From Bacteroidota bacterium (lineage in GTDB: Bacteria > Bacteroidota > Bacteroidia > Bacteroidales > GCA-2748055): a stretch of 34,984 nt of DNA. The notes under the pieces are model-generated. The model made no database searches. It was not told where the DNA came from and saw only the letters and a list, made by a program, of their open reading frames with translations. Within the stretch, counting starts at the first letter, position 1; every line of letters starts with the position of its first letter. The position numbers and the translations under genes were made by a program. This document shows positions 7,613 through 17,094 of this stretch, piece after piece. Location of the stretch: the NCBI GenBank assembly GCA_020047715.1, contig JAIFNN010000117.1:873-35856 (forward strand), written 5' to 3'.

Positions 7613-8068
7613 TTATCCGATAAGGTCTTTATTGTCGCGACTTCTGCCATAAATGTAAAGGGAGTGGTGTGAGGGTTCGAAGTTGTTGAGAACACTGGCT
7701 GTTTTAATGATCTCTTCGATGCGCGGATCGCAAAATTCAAGCACTTTTCCGGTTTCGAGATCAATAAGGTGGTCGTGCTGCATGCAACGGTAGGCTTTTT
7801 CGAATTGGGCAATGTTCTTACCAAACTGATGTTTTATAACCAGATTGCAGTCAAGGAGCAGCTCAATAGTGTTGTACAAGGTTGCTCTGCTTACCCGGTA
7901 ATTCTTGTTCTTCATAAAAATGTAAAGCGACTCTATATCGAAATGTCCGTCGCGCGAATATATTTCGTCCAGAATAGCATATCTCTCCGGGGTTTTTCGG
8001 TGCCCTTTCTTTTCAAGATAATCGGTAAAAATTTTTTTAACGGTTTCCTTGGTTTCTTCGCTTACCAT
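7613..8068 (-). CDS. Fur-family transcriptional regulator
   Basis: A winged-helix metal-responsive repressor of 151 residues, normal for Fur/PerR/Zur. The DNA-binding half holds [26 protein letters not shown] and the recognition region [20 protein letters not shown]. The dimer half holds [19 protein letters not shown], where the His and Glu/Asp metal ligands are kept but the first CxxC pair of many Fur proteins is replaced (LIDLETG). That is consistent with a subfamily lacking the structural zinc; which metal or peroxide it senses cannot be told. It is followed by a strong terminator at 7559-7586. The upstream minus-strand neighbour is the phosphodiesterase gene, 75 bases away. Possible targets in this window include the exbB-exbD-tonB cluster, but I saw no convincing Fur box. 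Confidence 0.9.
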   Translation of the reverse strand: MVSEETKETVKKIFTDYLEKKGHRKTPERYAILDEIYSRDGHFDIESLYIFMKNKNYRVSRATLYNTIELLLDCNLVIKHQFGKNIAQFEKAYRCMQHDHLIDLETGKVLEFCDPRIEEIIKTASVLNNFEPSHHSLYIYGRSRDNKDLIG

Positions 8069-8143
8069 AACTTAGACTAATTAAAAATTACCGTCAAAAA
8101 TAAGCAAAAATTTGCGATTTTGATAAATCTATAACCAAAAAAA

Positions 8144-9442
8144 CTATTCTATTGGGTCGTTGGGTACATTCTGAGGTTTAAGCATATCGATTACCTGATT
8201 CAAATCGCCATCGGTAAGGGCTGGGTTTATAACTAAAATCTGCGCCAGTAATGCGTAAATATGGATGTTCTGAAATGAAGGGTGAATGTAACCTTCCCTG
8301 AAAGAAGGGCCGGTTGCATAGAAAATGGCATGCATATCGGTGTTTCTAATGTCGTAGCCATGGGTTCCCCCGGTTGCAGGTTTTTTGGGTTCCCTGTCCG
8401 TTACGCTCCAGGCGGAGTCGGCTACAACAATGATATTGCCTGTTCTGGGATTCGTGCCATAGCTGAGGTGCTCAGGTACAGCGGTTGGTTTCCATGTTTT
8501 TATGTGGGCCACCTTTTTTAGGGCGTTATATGAGGAGTCGATCCACTTACCTTCGGCATAGAGGTTATAGTTAGGGTTACCCCCAACAATTTTCACAGGC
8601 CAGGATTCGGGAATGTAGTCACGGAGGTTTACATATCTTTCGGTAGAGGTTGCGCCCATACCATGGTCTGACAAAACAATGAAATTTATGCAATCTGCCT
8701 CAGGCAGCATTTTAATACGATTATATAAAATTCCGATTATGCTATCGAGCTCATGCACAAGGGATAATGTTTCTTTGCCATCGGGTCCGAAGTCGTGACC
8801 GATGCCGTCGGGTTCTTCATAATAGGCCATAATCAGCTGAGGGCGAATGGACTGAGGCATACTAAGCCAGTGGATCACAGTATCAATCCTCTCCGAAAAT
8901 GGAACGCTTCCATCATAGGTCTTATAATAATCGGGATGTTTTCCTTGAATAGCAACATCGCTGCCTACCCAGTAAAATGAGGCGGTGCGAAGGCCTTGCT
9001 TTTGAGCCGAGATCCAAATGGGCTCACCCCCATAAAAAGCAGGGTCGAACCGCGCATCTGCGTTTCCCATGGAATAAGGCCTTTTCATTTTCGGGTCGTA
9101 GAAAGAGTTGTTAACCAAACCGTGGTGGTCGGGAACCAGACCGGTTGCAATGCTGTAGTGGTTAGGGAATGTTTTGGAGGGGAAGGATGGTATCAGAGAA
9201 TGTGCTTTTACTCCGGTCTTAGCAATCTGATCAAGCGTCGGTGTGTTGGCTTTTTCGGGATAATCCCAGCGAAACCCATCGAGTGAAATAACTACCGTGC
9301 TTTGGAATCCATTGCATTGAGAGGAAACGGGATGAAAGGGAAGGAAGGCAAGGAACATCCCCGGAAAAAAACTGTGGAATGCGATGCGAAGGCTAATGGA
9401 TTTGAGGCCTTTGAGGATAATTCGGACATGTGCTTTAATCAT
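8144..9442 (-). CDS. secreted alkaline phosphatase-superfamily nucleotide pyrophosphatase/phosphodiesterase
   Basis: An NPP-like enzyme of the alkaline phosphatase superfamily that would hydrolyse phosphodiester or pyrophosphate bonds of nucleotides or lipids in the periplasm or at the surface. Two-zinc motifs are present in order: VVISLDGFRWD (first metal Asp), PSFPSKTFPNHY with the Thr nucleophile, EEPDGIGHDFGP (Asp and His), VLSDHGMG (Asp-His pair) and the late GGTHGYD (His). I use the ATG at 9442 because it directly precedes a signal-peptide-like region (FFPGMFLAFLPFHPVSSQ); a TTG at 9499 would add 19 residues. About 430 residues matches bacterial NPPs. It lies between the porin gene and fur on the same strand; the terminator at 9551-9606 separates it from the porin. 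Substrate is unknown. Confidence 0.9.
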   Translation of the reverse strand: MIKAHVRIILKGLKSISLRIAFHSFFPGMFLAFLPFHPVSSQCNGFQSTVVISLDGFRWDYPEKANTPTLDQIAKTGVKAHSLIPSFPSKTFPNHYSIATGLVPDHHGLVNNSFYDPKMKRPYSMGNADARFDPAFYGGEPIWISAQKQGLRTASFYWVGSDVAIQGKHPDYYKTYDGSVPFSERIDTVIHWLSMPQSIRPQLIMAYYEEPDGIGHDFGPDGKETLSLVHELDSIIGILYNRIKMLPEADCINFIVLSDHGMGATSTERYVNLRDYIPESWPVKIVGGNPNYNLYAEGKWIDSSYNALKKVAHIKTWKPTAVPEHLSYGTNPRTGNIIVVADSAWSVTDREPKKPATGGTHGYDIRNTDMHAIFYATGPSFREGYIHPSFQNIHIYALLAQILVINPALTDGDLNQVIDMLKPQNVPNDPIE

Positions 9443-9550
9443 AAAAAAAGTTTTAAATGCAGTTTTCCTGATGCTGTTTGCGTTTTCTATCACCTGCAAT
9501 ATTCTCCAAAGATAACAAGCAAGCGCAGAAATGTTTCATCCAAGGGCAAT

Positions 9551-9606
9551 AAAAAAATAGTCATTTCACTCCGGCGTAAAACCTCTTTTAGCCGGAGCGA
9601 AATGAC
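9551..9606 (-). terminator. rho-independent terminator after the porin-like gene
   Basis: The arms gtcatttc-a-ctccggc (9560-9575) and gccggag-c-gaaatgac (9591-9606) pair with a single mismatch around a 15-base loop. Read on the minus strand the hairpin is followed by TA and then seven T (complement of 9551-9557). It should end transcription from 9690-11003 before the phosphodiesterase gene. Confidence 0.85.
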
Positions 9607-9612
9607 CTCCCC

Positions 9613-9660
9613 TTTAAACTACCTAAACTACTTAACCTACTTAAACTAACTAACTAACCA
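9613..9660. repeat. short imperfect tandem tract of aactacttaa-like units
   Basis: The sequence repeats variants of a 9-10-base unit (taaactacc, taaactact, taacctact) and ends in ctaactaactaacc. It lies between the terminator hairpin and the stop of the porin-like gene. A slippage-prone simple repeat is the likely explanation. Confidence 0.4.
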
Positions 9661-9689
9661 GATCTTAATAATTTCTTAATGCTTTGTGT

Positions 9690-11003
9690 TTAAAATTTAT
9701 ATGTAAATGCTAACAAGCCCCTAATGTTTTCTACCGATTGGAGTCCCGCGGTAACCCCGCCCTTCCCATTGCTGTTCACTGTGCCATAGCTTGCGGAAGT
9801 ATATTCACCTTCCAGTGCAATGTTTAAACGGCCAGAGATAAAAACCAACCTCGGTGAGATTCTGTAGACGTTGTCGATATTCGTTCCCCTTGCATAAAAT
9901 AAGCTTGTTTCAATATCATCTTTGGAACCCATGTTCTTAGTAAAGCCTCCAAATACACCGAACTGCACTTTTTTACCATTGGTTGAGAAATCGAGCCAAA
10001 CCGATCCTGTGTTGAGGTTGGTGAATTCTTTTGCCCCTGTGGCTGTATCAGCGATCTGTTTTACCGCATATCCCCCAATCATCACCAGGTCCGTTGCATT
10101 TTGGGCATAAACTGCCTGCGCTCTGAGGGTTACCGGCTTTAACTTCAGCTTTATGTTGGCGAACCCCGAAACACTTGCAAGTTTCTCATTCGATTCGAAC
10201 CTTTTGTTTTTTGCAGCATTGACTGTGTAAAGTTCGGGTGCAAGAGTTTTGTAATCTACTCCCAATGCAAACAAATGTTCCGTGGAATCGGGATTAAGCT
10301 GCAGTATAAGGTTTAGATTGGGAATGCCTGCATTTCTTAAATATTTTGATGATCCCAAGGAGGAGGATTCGTAAATCCCGCTCTTCAGTGTGTATTCAGG
10401 ACCAATGCTGGTAAAGTCCCTCTGGGTTAGGGCGGTGGCAATTACTTTTAAGCTTCCGAGCTTGTAAGTATACCTGATTTGCGGGTTTCGTGAAAAAGGT
10501 TGAAAAGGCGAACCTGTGTTAAACGAAACCACATCGGGAAAACAATCGACATTCAGCATGGGATGAAAGAACTGTCCTACCATCAGCTCTGCTTTTGTCC
10601 AGTTTAATTTAACTATGGCGTGACGCAATCTGAACCCGTTTAGATCGCTGAATGCTGCATTCTCATTTCCAAAGAAATCCCCTTCAAGCACTCCGGAGGT
10701 TTTGGCTCCAAATGCATCAGGTCCGGTTATTGAGCCTTTTAATCGCGACTGAATCGAAAGCATATTAATCGAAGAACTGGCATTGATGTCTTTTTGATTT
10801 GCGTCCAATGCAATATTATCGGGGTATAACATGAAGTGACCCTCTCTAATGTTAACCGTTTGGCGGCTGTCGTAAAAAACATCTGTTTTTACAAATCCCG
10901 AAAAAGTAATCCCGTATTTGGGCGGGTCATTTTTCTCTTGCGCATTTATCCCGAGAGGAACCAAAAGCATCGAAATCACTATGTTTAGAAGCTTATTATT
11001 CAT
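9690..11003 (-). CDS. outer-membrane porin-like beta-barrel protein (DcaP-like)
   Basis: A 437-residue exported protein with a signal peptide (MNNKLLNIVISMLLVPLGINAQ) and a barrel-like body of alternating strands ending in Phe (LLAFTYKF), the usual outer-membrane assembly signal. Around residue 30 is GITFSGFVKTDVFYDSRQ, typical of DcaP/porin-like proteins of Bacteroidota; the middle has LMVGQFFHPML, VSFNTGSPFQPFSRNPQIRY and repeated strand patterns. It probably forms a channel for small solutes, but the substrate is unknown. It follows rel on the same strand after a ~200-base gap with a long inverted repeat, and ends at a strong terminator. Sitting beside a secreted phosphodiesterase, it could take up the released product; that is inference only. 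Confidence 0.82.
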   Translation of the reverse strand: MNNKLLNIVISMLLVPLGINAQEKNDPPKYGITFSGFVKTDVFYDSRQTVNIREGHFMLYPDNIALDANQKDINASSSINMLSIQSRLKGSITGPDAFGAKTSGVLEGDFFGNENAAFSDLNGFRLRHAIVKLNWTKAELMVGQFFHPMLNVDCFPDVVSFNTGSPFQPFSRNPQIRYTYKLGSLKVIATALTQRDFTSIGPEYTLKSGIYESSSLGSSKYLRNAGIPNLNLILQLNPDSTEHLFALGVDYKTLAPELYTVNAAKNKRFESNEKLASVSGFANIKLKLKPVTLRAQAVYAQNATDLVMIGGYAVKQIADTATGAKEFTNLNTGSVWLDFSTNGKKVQFGVFGGFTKNMGSKDDIETSLFYARGTNIDNVYRISPRLVFISGRLNIALEGEYTSASYGTVNSNGKGGVTAGLQSVENIRGLLAFTYKF

Positions 11004-11100
11004 GTTCTATTTCTTAAGAGGATTCGTTAGTTCTTATTCTAATCTGAAAACATAAAGTTTACAAGGACAAATGTATTGCCTCCGGAAGGGATAGGAAATA

Positions 11101-11154
11101 GTAATAACACTTGAATAAGCCTTTGAACCACTCGGTTTTCTCAAGTGTTATTAC
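11101..11154. repeat. 14-bp perfect inverted repeat between rel and the porin-like gene
   Basis: GTAATAACACTTGA (11101-11114) and its exact complement (11141-11154) flank 26 bases. Read on the minus strand it follows rel by 52 bases, but only a weak T-rich tail (TATTTCC) comes after it. It could be a rel terminator with a long loop, a leader structure for the porin gene, or the ends of a very small transposon-like element. Confidence 0.55.
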
Positions 11155-11206
11155 CTGAAGAATCCAGGTGGAAATACGCTATTTCAATCGAAAACCCTTT
11201 ACCTGC

Positions 11207-13426
11207 TTATTCTTTGCTCTCCACCCTATGAACCGTCTCTACGCCTTTTATTTTGATCAGGTTCATTATTAGGTTGTTGAGATCGGTGGTGTTGTGGACA
11301 TAAAGTTCTATGGTGCCTTCGAATATGCCATCGTGCCCGTGGAGGTTAATAGTCCGGATGTTTACACTTAGTTCTTTGGAAATCACCGTAGTGATATTGT
11401 TATATACTCCAAACCGGTCGAAGCCGTTGATGGCGATAGTTACAAGGTAAGCTAGTATTTTGTGTTTTGTCCATGTTACAGGAACCACCCTGTTTCCTTG
11501 CCGGGAAGAAAGTTTTACAGCCTCTTCGCAGCGTGCCTGGTGGATAGTTACGGTGTCGAATTCGTCCTTGTATCCAATCACTTCATCTCCCGGGATGGGA
11601 TTGCAGCATTTAGCAAGTACATAGTTTTTCTCGTCGTCCTCAAGACCTTCATGGACCACAAACGTACCTTTCGAATCGGGTGGGTTTTCTTCTTTTGCTT
11701 TTGTAAGTCCAGATTTGACAAGGGAAAGATCCCAATATTTAATCCATTTGCTTTTGGTGTTTTTCCTGAGGATTTTTTTAAGGTCTTCAAGGATTACCAA
11801 TCCGCTTCCGATTTTTGAGTACAGCTCATCCTTGGATGCTACCTCATAAGCTGGGAGCAACTTTTTGAAAATTCGCGAGCTGGGTTGAAGTTTTAGCTCG
11901 AGGAGTTTCTCTTCCAACAGCTTTTTGCCTACTTCAATTCTGTTTTTTGTTTCGGCTTTCAGGGCTGTTTTTATGGCGCTTTTTGCCTTCACGGTGATTG
12001 CGTAATCGAGAAGTTCGCGCTGAACCTTTTGGTTTTCGGAGGTGATGATTTCAACCTGGTCGCCACTTTGAAGCTGGTGATTAAGGGCTACAAGATGATG
12101 GTTGATTTTCGCGCCAATGGCTTTATTGCCGATTTTGGTATGGATTTCATAGGCGAAGTCCAAGGCCGTAGCACCGGCAGGAAGTGTTTTAATCTGGCCT
12201 TTTGGCGTAAATACGAAGATCTCGGAGGAAAAGAGATTCATCTTGAAATCATCGAGAAACTCCAGGGCGTCGGTCGTGGGATTTTCAAGGAGTTCCCTGA
12301 TTTTTTTCAGCCATTTATCAAGTTCCCGGTCATCGGCTCCCGGTTCTTTGTATTTCCAGTGAGCGGCAAACCCACGCTCGGCAATTTCGTCCATTCGCTT
12401 CGAACGAATCTGCACTTCTATCCATTTCCCGTAAGGGCCCATGACAGTTGCGTGCAGCGCCTCATAGCCATTCGCTTTTGGGGTCGACACCCAGTCCCGG
12501 ATGCGATCGGGCCGGGGTGGATAAATATCCGTGATAAGAGAATAGATATTCCAGCATTGCGTTTTCTCGGGAATGGTAATATTGGGCTCGAACACGATAC
12601 GGATCGCAAGCAAATCGAAGATTTCCTCGAACTCGACGTTTTTCTGCTGCATTTTGTTCCAAACCGAATAAATGGATTTGGGTCGGCCGCTTATTTGGAA
12701 TTTGATGTCGTTTTTAACGAGCTTGTCCATGATAGGCAGCGAAAACTTATTAATCAGGTTAATTCGCTTCTCTTCATTATCACGGATTTTCGCGACAATC
12801 TCATCGTATATTTTCGGGTATCTGTACTTGAGGCTTAAATCCTCGAGTTCGGTTTTGATGGCATAGAGTCCCAGCCTGTGCGCCAAAGGGGCAAAAAGAT
12901 AGATGGTCTCACCTGCTATTTTGATTTGCTTATGCCGGGGGAGTGAATCCAAAGTGCGCATGTTGTGCAGTCGGTCGGCCAGCTTGATAAGGATCACCCT
13001 TACATCTTCAGATAGGGTAAGAAGCATTTTTCTGAAATTCTCTGCCTGTAGCGAAGACTTGTTGTCGAACACACCTGAAATCTTCGTTAGCCCGTCGATG
13101 ATGGAAGCAACCTTGGGACCGAAATTGATTTGTATGTCTTCTATACTGTAGTCAGTGTCTTCCACCACATCGTGGAGAAGTGCGGAAATAATTGATTTGA
13201 CGCCGAGACCGATTTCCTGATTGACGATTTTGGCAACTGCAATGGGATGGACAATATAAGGCTCGCCGGATTTTCTTCTCATTCCCTGGTGTGCTTCGGA
13301 AGCGAAATGAAATGCTTTGGTAATCAACTCCTTATCGGCATCAGTTTTGCAAAACACACAGGTTTGCAGGAGTTCATCAAATTGCCTCTGTATTTCCGCT
13401 TGTTCCGTCTTCTCAATTACCGTCAT
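11207..13426 (-). CDS. rel: bifunctional (p)ppGpp synthetase/hydrolase (long RSH)
   Basis: This enzyme makes (p)ppGpp from ATP and GDP/GTP during starvation and hydrolyses it otherwise; it acts on the ribosome. In the order seen: an N-terminal HD hydrolase domain (His60; His85-Asp86 in LLHDVVEDTD, with the Glu-Asp pair needed for hydrolysis present), a synthetase domain (GRPKSIYSVWNKM, then IRIVF and GYEALHATVMGP), a TGS domain near residues 395-450 (TLPAGATALDFAYEIHTKIG), a helical region, a conserved-cysteine segment (AKCCNPIPGDEVIGY) and a C-terminal ACT domain. At 739 residues it is full length, and the hydrolase site looks intact, so it should be bifunctional. I use the ATG at 13426 over the TTG one codon earlier. 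The same strand continues with fur and purA, a familiar Bacteroidota neighbourhood, here separated by two extra genes. Confidence 0.96.
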   Translation of the reverse strand: MTVIEKTEQAEIQRQFDELLQTCVFCKTDADKELITKAFHFASEAHQGMRRKSGEPYIVHPIAVAKIVNQEIGLGVKSIISALLHDVVEDTDYSIEDIQINFGPKVASIIDGLTKISGVFDNKSSLQAENFRKMLLTLSEDVRVILIKLADRLHNMRTLDSLPRHKQIKIAGETIYLFAPLAHRLGLYAIKTELEDLSLKYRYPKIYDEIVAKIRDNEEKRINLINKFSLPIMDKLVKNDIKFQISGRPKSIYSVWNKMQQKNVEFEEIFDLLAIRIVFEPNITIPEKTQCWNIYSLITDIYPPRPDRIRDWVSTPKANGYEALHATVMGPYGKWIEVQIRSKRMDEIAERGFAAHWKYKEPGADDRELDKWLKKIRELLENPTTDALEFLDDFKMNLFSSEIFVFTPKGQIKTLPAGATALDFAYEIHTKIGNKAIGAKINHHLVALNHQLQSGDQVEIITSENQKVQRELLDYAITVKAKSAIKTALKAETKNRIEVGKKLLEEKLLELKLQPSSRIFKKLLPAYEVASKDELYSKIGSGLVILEDLKKILRKNTKSKWIKYWDLSLVKSGLTKAKEENPPDSKGTFVVHEGLEDDEKNYVLAKCCNPIPGDEVIGYKDEFDTVTIHQARCEEAVKLSSRQGNRVVPVTWTKHKILAYLVTIAINGFDRFGVYNNITTVISKELSVNIRTINLHGHDGIFEGTIELYVHNTTDLNNLIMNLIKIKGVETVHRVESKE

Positions 13427-13517
13427 CAACAGAGTTTTTATTCAATTACAATTGCTTTCGTTTTAAAATACAATGCCAAAGATAATGAATTCGGGGGAAG
13501 TTTAAAACTAATCTCCC

Positions 13518-15068
13518 CTAAGGGTAAAAAACAGTGATATGACCGGTTTTGTTAAGCCTTTGTCCGTTAAAGGAGGAGATCTGGACATGATAAATATAAA
13601 CGCCTTCCTGTGCCAGGTTGTTGCCGTTGATACGGCCATCCCAACCATAATCGGGGTTTTCGGACCTGAATACAACAATCCCAAACCGATCATATATCAA
13701 CATCAGGAAATCGTCGGGGATAACACTGAGTACAGGTGCGAAAAAATCGTTCTTCCCATCCCCATTTGGGGTGAAAGCATTGGGTGTCCAAATTTCAGAC
13801 TTGATTTTTATTTCGCAGAGGTTCGAAATCGAATAATTACCGCTGTTTTTTTCATAGGCAACAATTCGGTAAACGATTTTCCCGGAATAGTTTTGACCAT
13901 ATATGGAAGAAAGGTTATCGATGTAACTGTTCTGATTAATAACCGATCCTAACAAAACAGAATTTCCGGCAGTGTCCAAACGATAAACTTCATATTTTTC
14001 AATTCCCTGAGGGAACTCCTGATATATATTCCACTCCAGGTTAACCGTTTCTTCCGAATTTTCACCCTGCAGAAGCATGTTCACGCCAAGGTTTGAGCTT
14101 CCGATTACCGAACGGCATGTATTCACAGCCGCAACTCGGTAGTAGTACTTGTTTATTGAGGTAAAAACCGAGTCTTGAATTACAGCCGGGGAGGAATTAA
14201 TTCCCCGAACTGTTTTTACCGGTTCAAATTCGGAGAATTCCTGATTGGATCGCAACAGTGCAAAGTCGGTAATGGGGGATCCCTCGCTGTAACTGAACTG
14301 AATGTCAACCGTATAGGGTCCGGTTACCTTCACCGAGTTTAGAAGAAGTTCATCGGGTGGCGGGGGCATGAAAGTATACTTTGAGGCAATGTTTGAGGCG
14401 GAAACCAGCGTGTTATAATTGACCGCCTCAACGAGAAAAGAATACATAGTGTTTTCGGGTATACCATATACGACAAAGCTCGTATCGCTTGGATCTATTC
14501 CCGCAATGGCTTCAAAGGAGCCGGAACCAATCTTCATTTTAACACGGTATGCACTTATGCTATTCCCCCAGCCTAAGTATTTGTTCCAGTGCAAGGTAAT
14601 GGTGTTTGCGCAGGAATCGTAAACGAGTGCATTGTGAATTGTGCTGTGCAAGCCCTCGATTTTGCATAAAACAGGCTTCCGCAGGCTTTGGTTTCCGGCT
14701 GTATCGAAAGCCGTTACGCTATATAAAATTGACTGTTTTCCTGCAAGAGCTGCAGCATTGTGAATATAGCTTGTGATGGAGGTCGATACTGTATCCAGAA
14801 TCTGCCCCTGCCAGCAGCCACCCTGATTTTCTTCAGAGTACAAGATGTAGCCAGCCACATCGAAAGAAGGGCTTTTCTCCCAGAAAACCAAAGTGTTGCC
14901 TGTTGCTGTGTCGACCGTTACATAAGTAATAACAGGCTTTTCCGGGGGGGTAAGATCCTGCCCGTTTATCTCCCCCGTTAAAAAAAAGCTGTATATCAAT
15001 ACCGTTATATATGTCAGTTTTTTCCAGTTCATCATCTCAAAACGGTAAAATGCTTTCAATAGTATCAT
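13518..15068 (-). CDS. fibronectin type III-like protein with gliding-associated (type B) T9SS C-terminal domain
   Basis: A secreted multi-domain protein. A signal peptide (MMNWKKLTYITVLIYSFFLTG, at residues 12-32 of the frame from the ATG at 15068) is followed by four or five ~95-residue fibronectin type III-like repeats: conserved Trp/Tyr/Pro strands such as PEKPVITYVTVDTATGNTLV, IPENTMYSFLVEAVN and INKYYYRVAAVN. The last ~85 residues are the gliding-motility-associated C-terminal domain (WTPNAFTPNGDGKNDFF ... DRFGIVVFRS ... YGWDGRINGN ... EGVYIYHVQ), the type B signal for T9SS export. It may act as an adhesin or matrix protein; no enzymatic motif is visible. It lies upstream of rel on the same strand (91-base gap) and divergent from the ClC gene. 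A shorter start at the ATG pair near 15035 is equally possible. Confidence 0.87.
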   Translation of the reverse strand: MILLKAFYRFEMMNWKKLTYITVLIYSFFLTGEINGQDLTPPEKPVITYVTVDTATGNTLVFWEKSPSFDVAGYILYSEENQGGCWQGQILDTVSTSITSYIHNAAALAGKQSILYSVTAFDTAGNQSLRKPVLCKIEGLHSTIHNALVYDSCANTITLHWNKYLGWGNSISAYRVKMKIGSGSFEAIAGIDPSDTSFVVYGIPENTMYSFLVEAVNYNTLVSASNIASKYTFMPPPPDELLLNSVKVTGPYTVDIQFSYSEGSPITDFALLRSNQEFSEFEPVKTVRGINSSPAVIQDSVFTSINKYYYRVAAVNTCRSVIGSSNLGVNMLLQGENSEETVNLEWNIYQEFPQGIEKYEVYRLDTAGNSVLLGSVINQNSYIDNLSSIYGQNYSGKIVYRIVAYEKNSGNYSISNLCEIKIKSEIWTPNAFTPNGDGKNDFFAPVLSVIPDDFLMLIYDRFGIVVFRSENPDYGWDGRINGNNLAQEGVYIYHVQISSFNGQRLNKTGHITVFYP

Positions 15069-15146
15069 TGTGTATTGGATTCGAATTTACTATTTTTAAT
15101 GATTCAGGCGAAAAATTTTGTTTAAAATCAATTACTTCAAACTTAT

Positions 15147-16970
15147 TTGCCCCGGCGCTTTTATTCTTTGACTGTGCTTAGTACCTTTGATCCCGTGAAT
15201 AACAGAGTATTTTACAAGTCAGTTGTCAACTTTCGCGACAAGTATCTTGGACCCAGGCGGTTTGTTATACTGCTGAGTTTTATTGTTGGTGTCTTAGGCG
15301 GATTGGCTGCGGTGGTTCTTAAGAACCTGATTTTCATTGTTGAGGATTTGCTCACTCATACTTTTAATGTTGATCGTGTCAACTGGTATTATTTTGCTCT
15401 GCCTCTGATTGGCATCTTTTTTACCGTGCTTTTCGTCAAATATATTGTAAAGGATAAAATTTCGCATGGGATTTCCCGCATCCTCTATGCAATTTCCCGG
15501 AAGAAAAGCGTTCTTGCTCCGCACAACATGTATTCCTCGATGATTGCCAGTTCGCTAACGGTTGGTTTTGGCGGTTCTGTTGGTTTGGAAGCGCCCATTG
15601 TACTTACCGGTTCGGCAATAGGATCGAGGATTTCGAATTTTTTCCACCTCGATTACAGAACTACCACCCTGATGCTGGGATGCGGAGCGGCAGCGGCTGT
15701 TGCGGGGATTTTCAAGGCGCCCATTGCAGCCTTGGTTTTCGCCTTGGAGGTCCTGATGCTCGATCTTACCATGTGGTCGCTCATCCCTTTAATGATTTCG
15801 GCTGTTACCGCAGCAACGCTTTCCTATTTTCTTATGGGCAAAGGAGCTGTTTTTTATTTCACTCTTCAGGATCCTTTTGTGCTGAGCAATTTGCCATTTT
15901 ATGCCATACTGGGGATTATTTCCGGTTTTTTCGCACTTTACGTAACCCGCGGAACAATTTATATTGAAGGCGTTTTTGCCCGTTTCAAGAATCCGTTTCA
16001 AAAGCTCATAATCGGAGGAGGTATACTTGGATTTTTGATCTTGCTGTTCCCCCCTCTGTTCGGGGAAGGGTACCTTACGTTGAAAGCCCTGCTCACCGGA
16101 CAGGCTCAGGATCTTACTCATAACAGCCTGTTCTATGAACTTCGTGACAATTCCTGGCTGCTTCTTTTGTATATGGGATTGGTATTGGTTTTTAAGGTTA
16201 TCGCCATGTCGGTAACCAATGGGGGTGGTGGCGTAGGTGGGATTTTTGCCCCCTCGCTGTTTATGGGCGGAATACTTGGGTTTATGGTGTCGAAAACCCT
16301 GAATATATTGCATTTTGATGCGGTATCGGAGCGAAACTTTATTCTTGTTGGTATGGCTGGCGTGATGGCTGCTGTTATGCATGCGCCTCTGACCGCTATA
16401 TTTTTAATTGCTGAAATTACCGGCGGATATGCTCTTTTTATTCCTCTTATAGTTACCTCTGCAATTGCGTACCTTACCAGCTATTCGTTCCAGCGCCATT
16501 CAATATACACAGAAAGACTCGCCAGCAAGGGAGACCTGATAACCCATCATAAAGACAAAGCAGTGCTAACCTTGCTCAACCTGGAATCGGTTATTGAGAA
16601 GGATCTAAAGATTATCAGACCTGATGCTACTCTTGGAGATCTGGTGAAACTTATTTCCAAGTCGAAAAGAAATATCTTTCCGGTGGTGGATGAGGATGGC
16701 CATTTCGTTGGGATTATCCTCCTGGATGATGTCAGGGAAATTATTTTCAATCAGGAATTGTATCAAACCACTTTGGTTGCCGATCTGATGGTGTCGCCTC
16801 CTGCAACCGTTTCTCCCAAAGAGCCCATGGGAAGTGTTATGCAAAAGTTTGAAGATACAGGGGCCTGGAATTTGCCGGTAACGGATGGCGATCTGTATAT
16901 TGGTTTTGTGTCAAAAGCCAGAATATTCAATATGTACAGAAAATTGCTTGTGCAGTTTAGCGACGAGTAG
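15147..16970 (+). CDS. ClC-family chloride channel/antiporter with CBS domains
   Basis: An inner-membrane chloride channel or Cl-/H+ antiporter. Ten or more hydrophobic segments span residues ~38-440. The gating-glutamate loop reads GGSVGLEAPIVLTGSA (Glu148 counted from the TTG), in place of the textbook GxEGP, so the following Gly is Ala. The anion-binding GGVGGIFAPSLF and a third loop are present. The C-terminus carries two CBS domains (~470-530 and ~540-600) with VVDEDGHFVGIILLDDV and LPVTDGDLYIGFVSK. No ATG exists in a suitable place: an upstream in-frame ATG (15099) hits a stop after eight codons, so the start is the TTG at 15147 or one of the GTG codons at 15174 and 15195. It is divergent from the fibronectin-type gene. 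Channel versus antiporter cannot be decided from sequence alone. Confidence 0.92.
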   Translation: MPRRFYSLTVLSTFDPVNNRVFYKSVVNFRDKYLGPRRFVILLSFIVGVLGGLAAVVLKNLIFIVEDLLTHTFNVDRVNWYYFALPLIGIFFTVLFVKYIVKDKISHGISRILYAISRKKSVLAPHNMYSSMIASSLTVGFGGSVGLEAPIVLTGSAIGSRISNFFHLDYRTTTLMLGCGAAAAVAGIFKAPIAALVFALEVLMLDLTMWSLIPLMISAVTAATLSYFLMGKGAVFYFTLQDPFVLSNLPFYAILGIISGFFALYVTRGTIYIEGVFARFKNPFQKLIIGGGILGFLILLFPPLFGEGYLTLKALLTGQAQDLTHNSLFYELRDNSWLLLLYMGLVLVFKVIAMSVTNGGGGVGGIFAPSLFMGGILGFMVSKTLNILHFDAVSERNFILVGMAGVMAAVMHAPLTAIFLIAEITGGYALFIPLIVTSAIAYLTSYSFQRHSIYTERLASKGDLITHHKDKAVLTLLNLESVIEKDLKIIRPDATLGDLVKLISKSKRNIFPVVDEDGHFVGIILLDDVREIIFNQELYQTTLVADLMVSPPATVSPKEPMGSVMQKFEDTGAWNLPVTDGDLYIGFVSKARIFNMYRKLLVQFSDE

Positions 16971-17094
16971 TAAGGGAAATTGCAGGACTAAGGAAGACCT
17001 GGTTGAGCCTGTTGGAAAATATTTATATTTCACAACTTAAAAAGCAAAAAAATAAAATTCAAAGACTTAAATTTGAACTCAAAATAAAGAAATT

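Noticed and set aside
12029-12838. Long plus-strand frame of 269 codons inside rel
   Set aside because: It is the antisense shadow of a well-supported Rel coding region whose motifs are on the minus strand.
13493-13518. Hairpin-like ggggaa ... ctcccc after the fibronectin-type gene
   Set aside because: The GC stem is only five bases with no T run on the minus strand, so I do not call it a terminator, although it lies in the right place.
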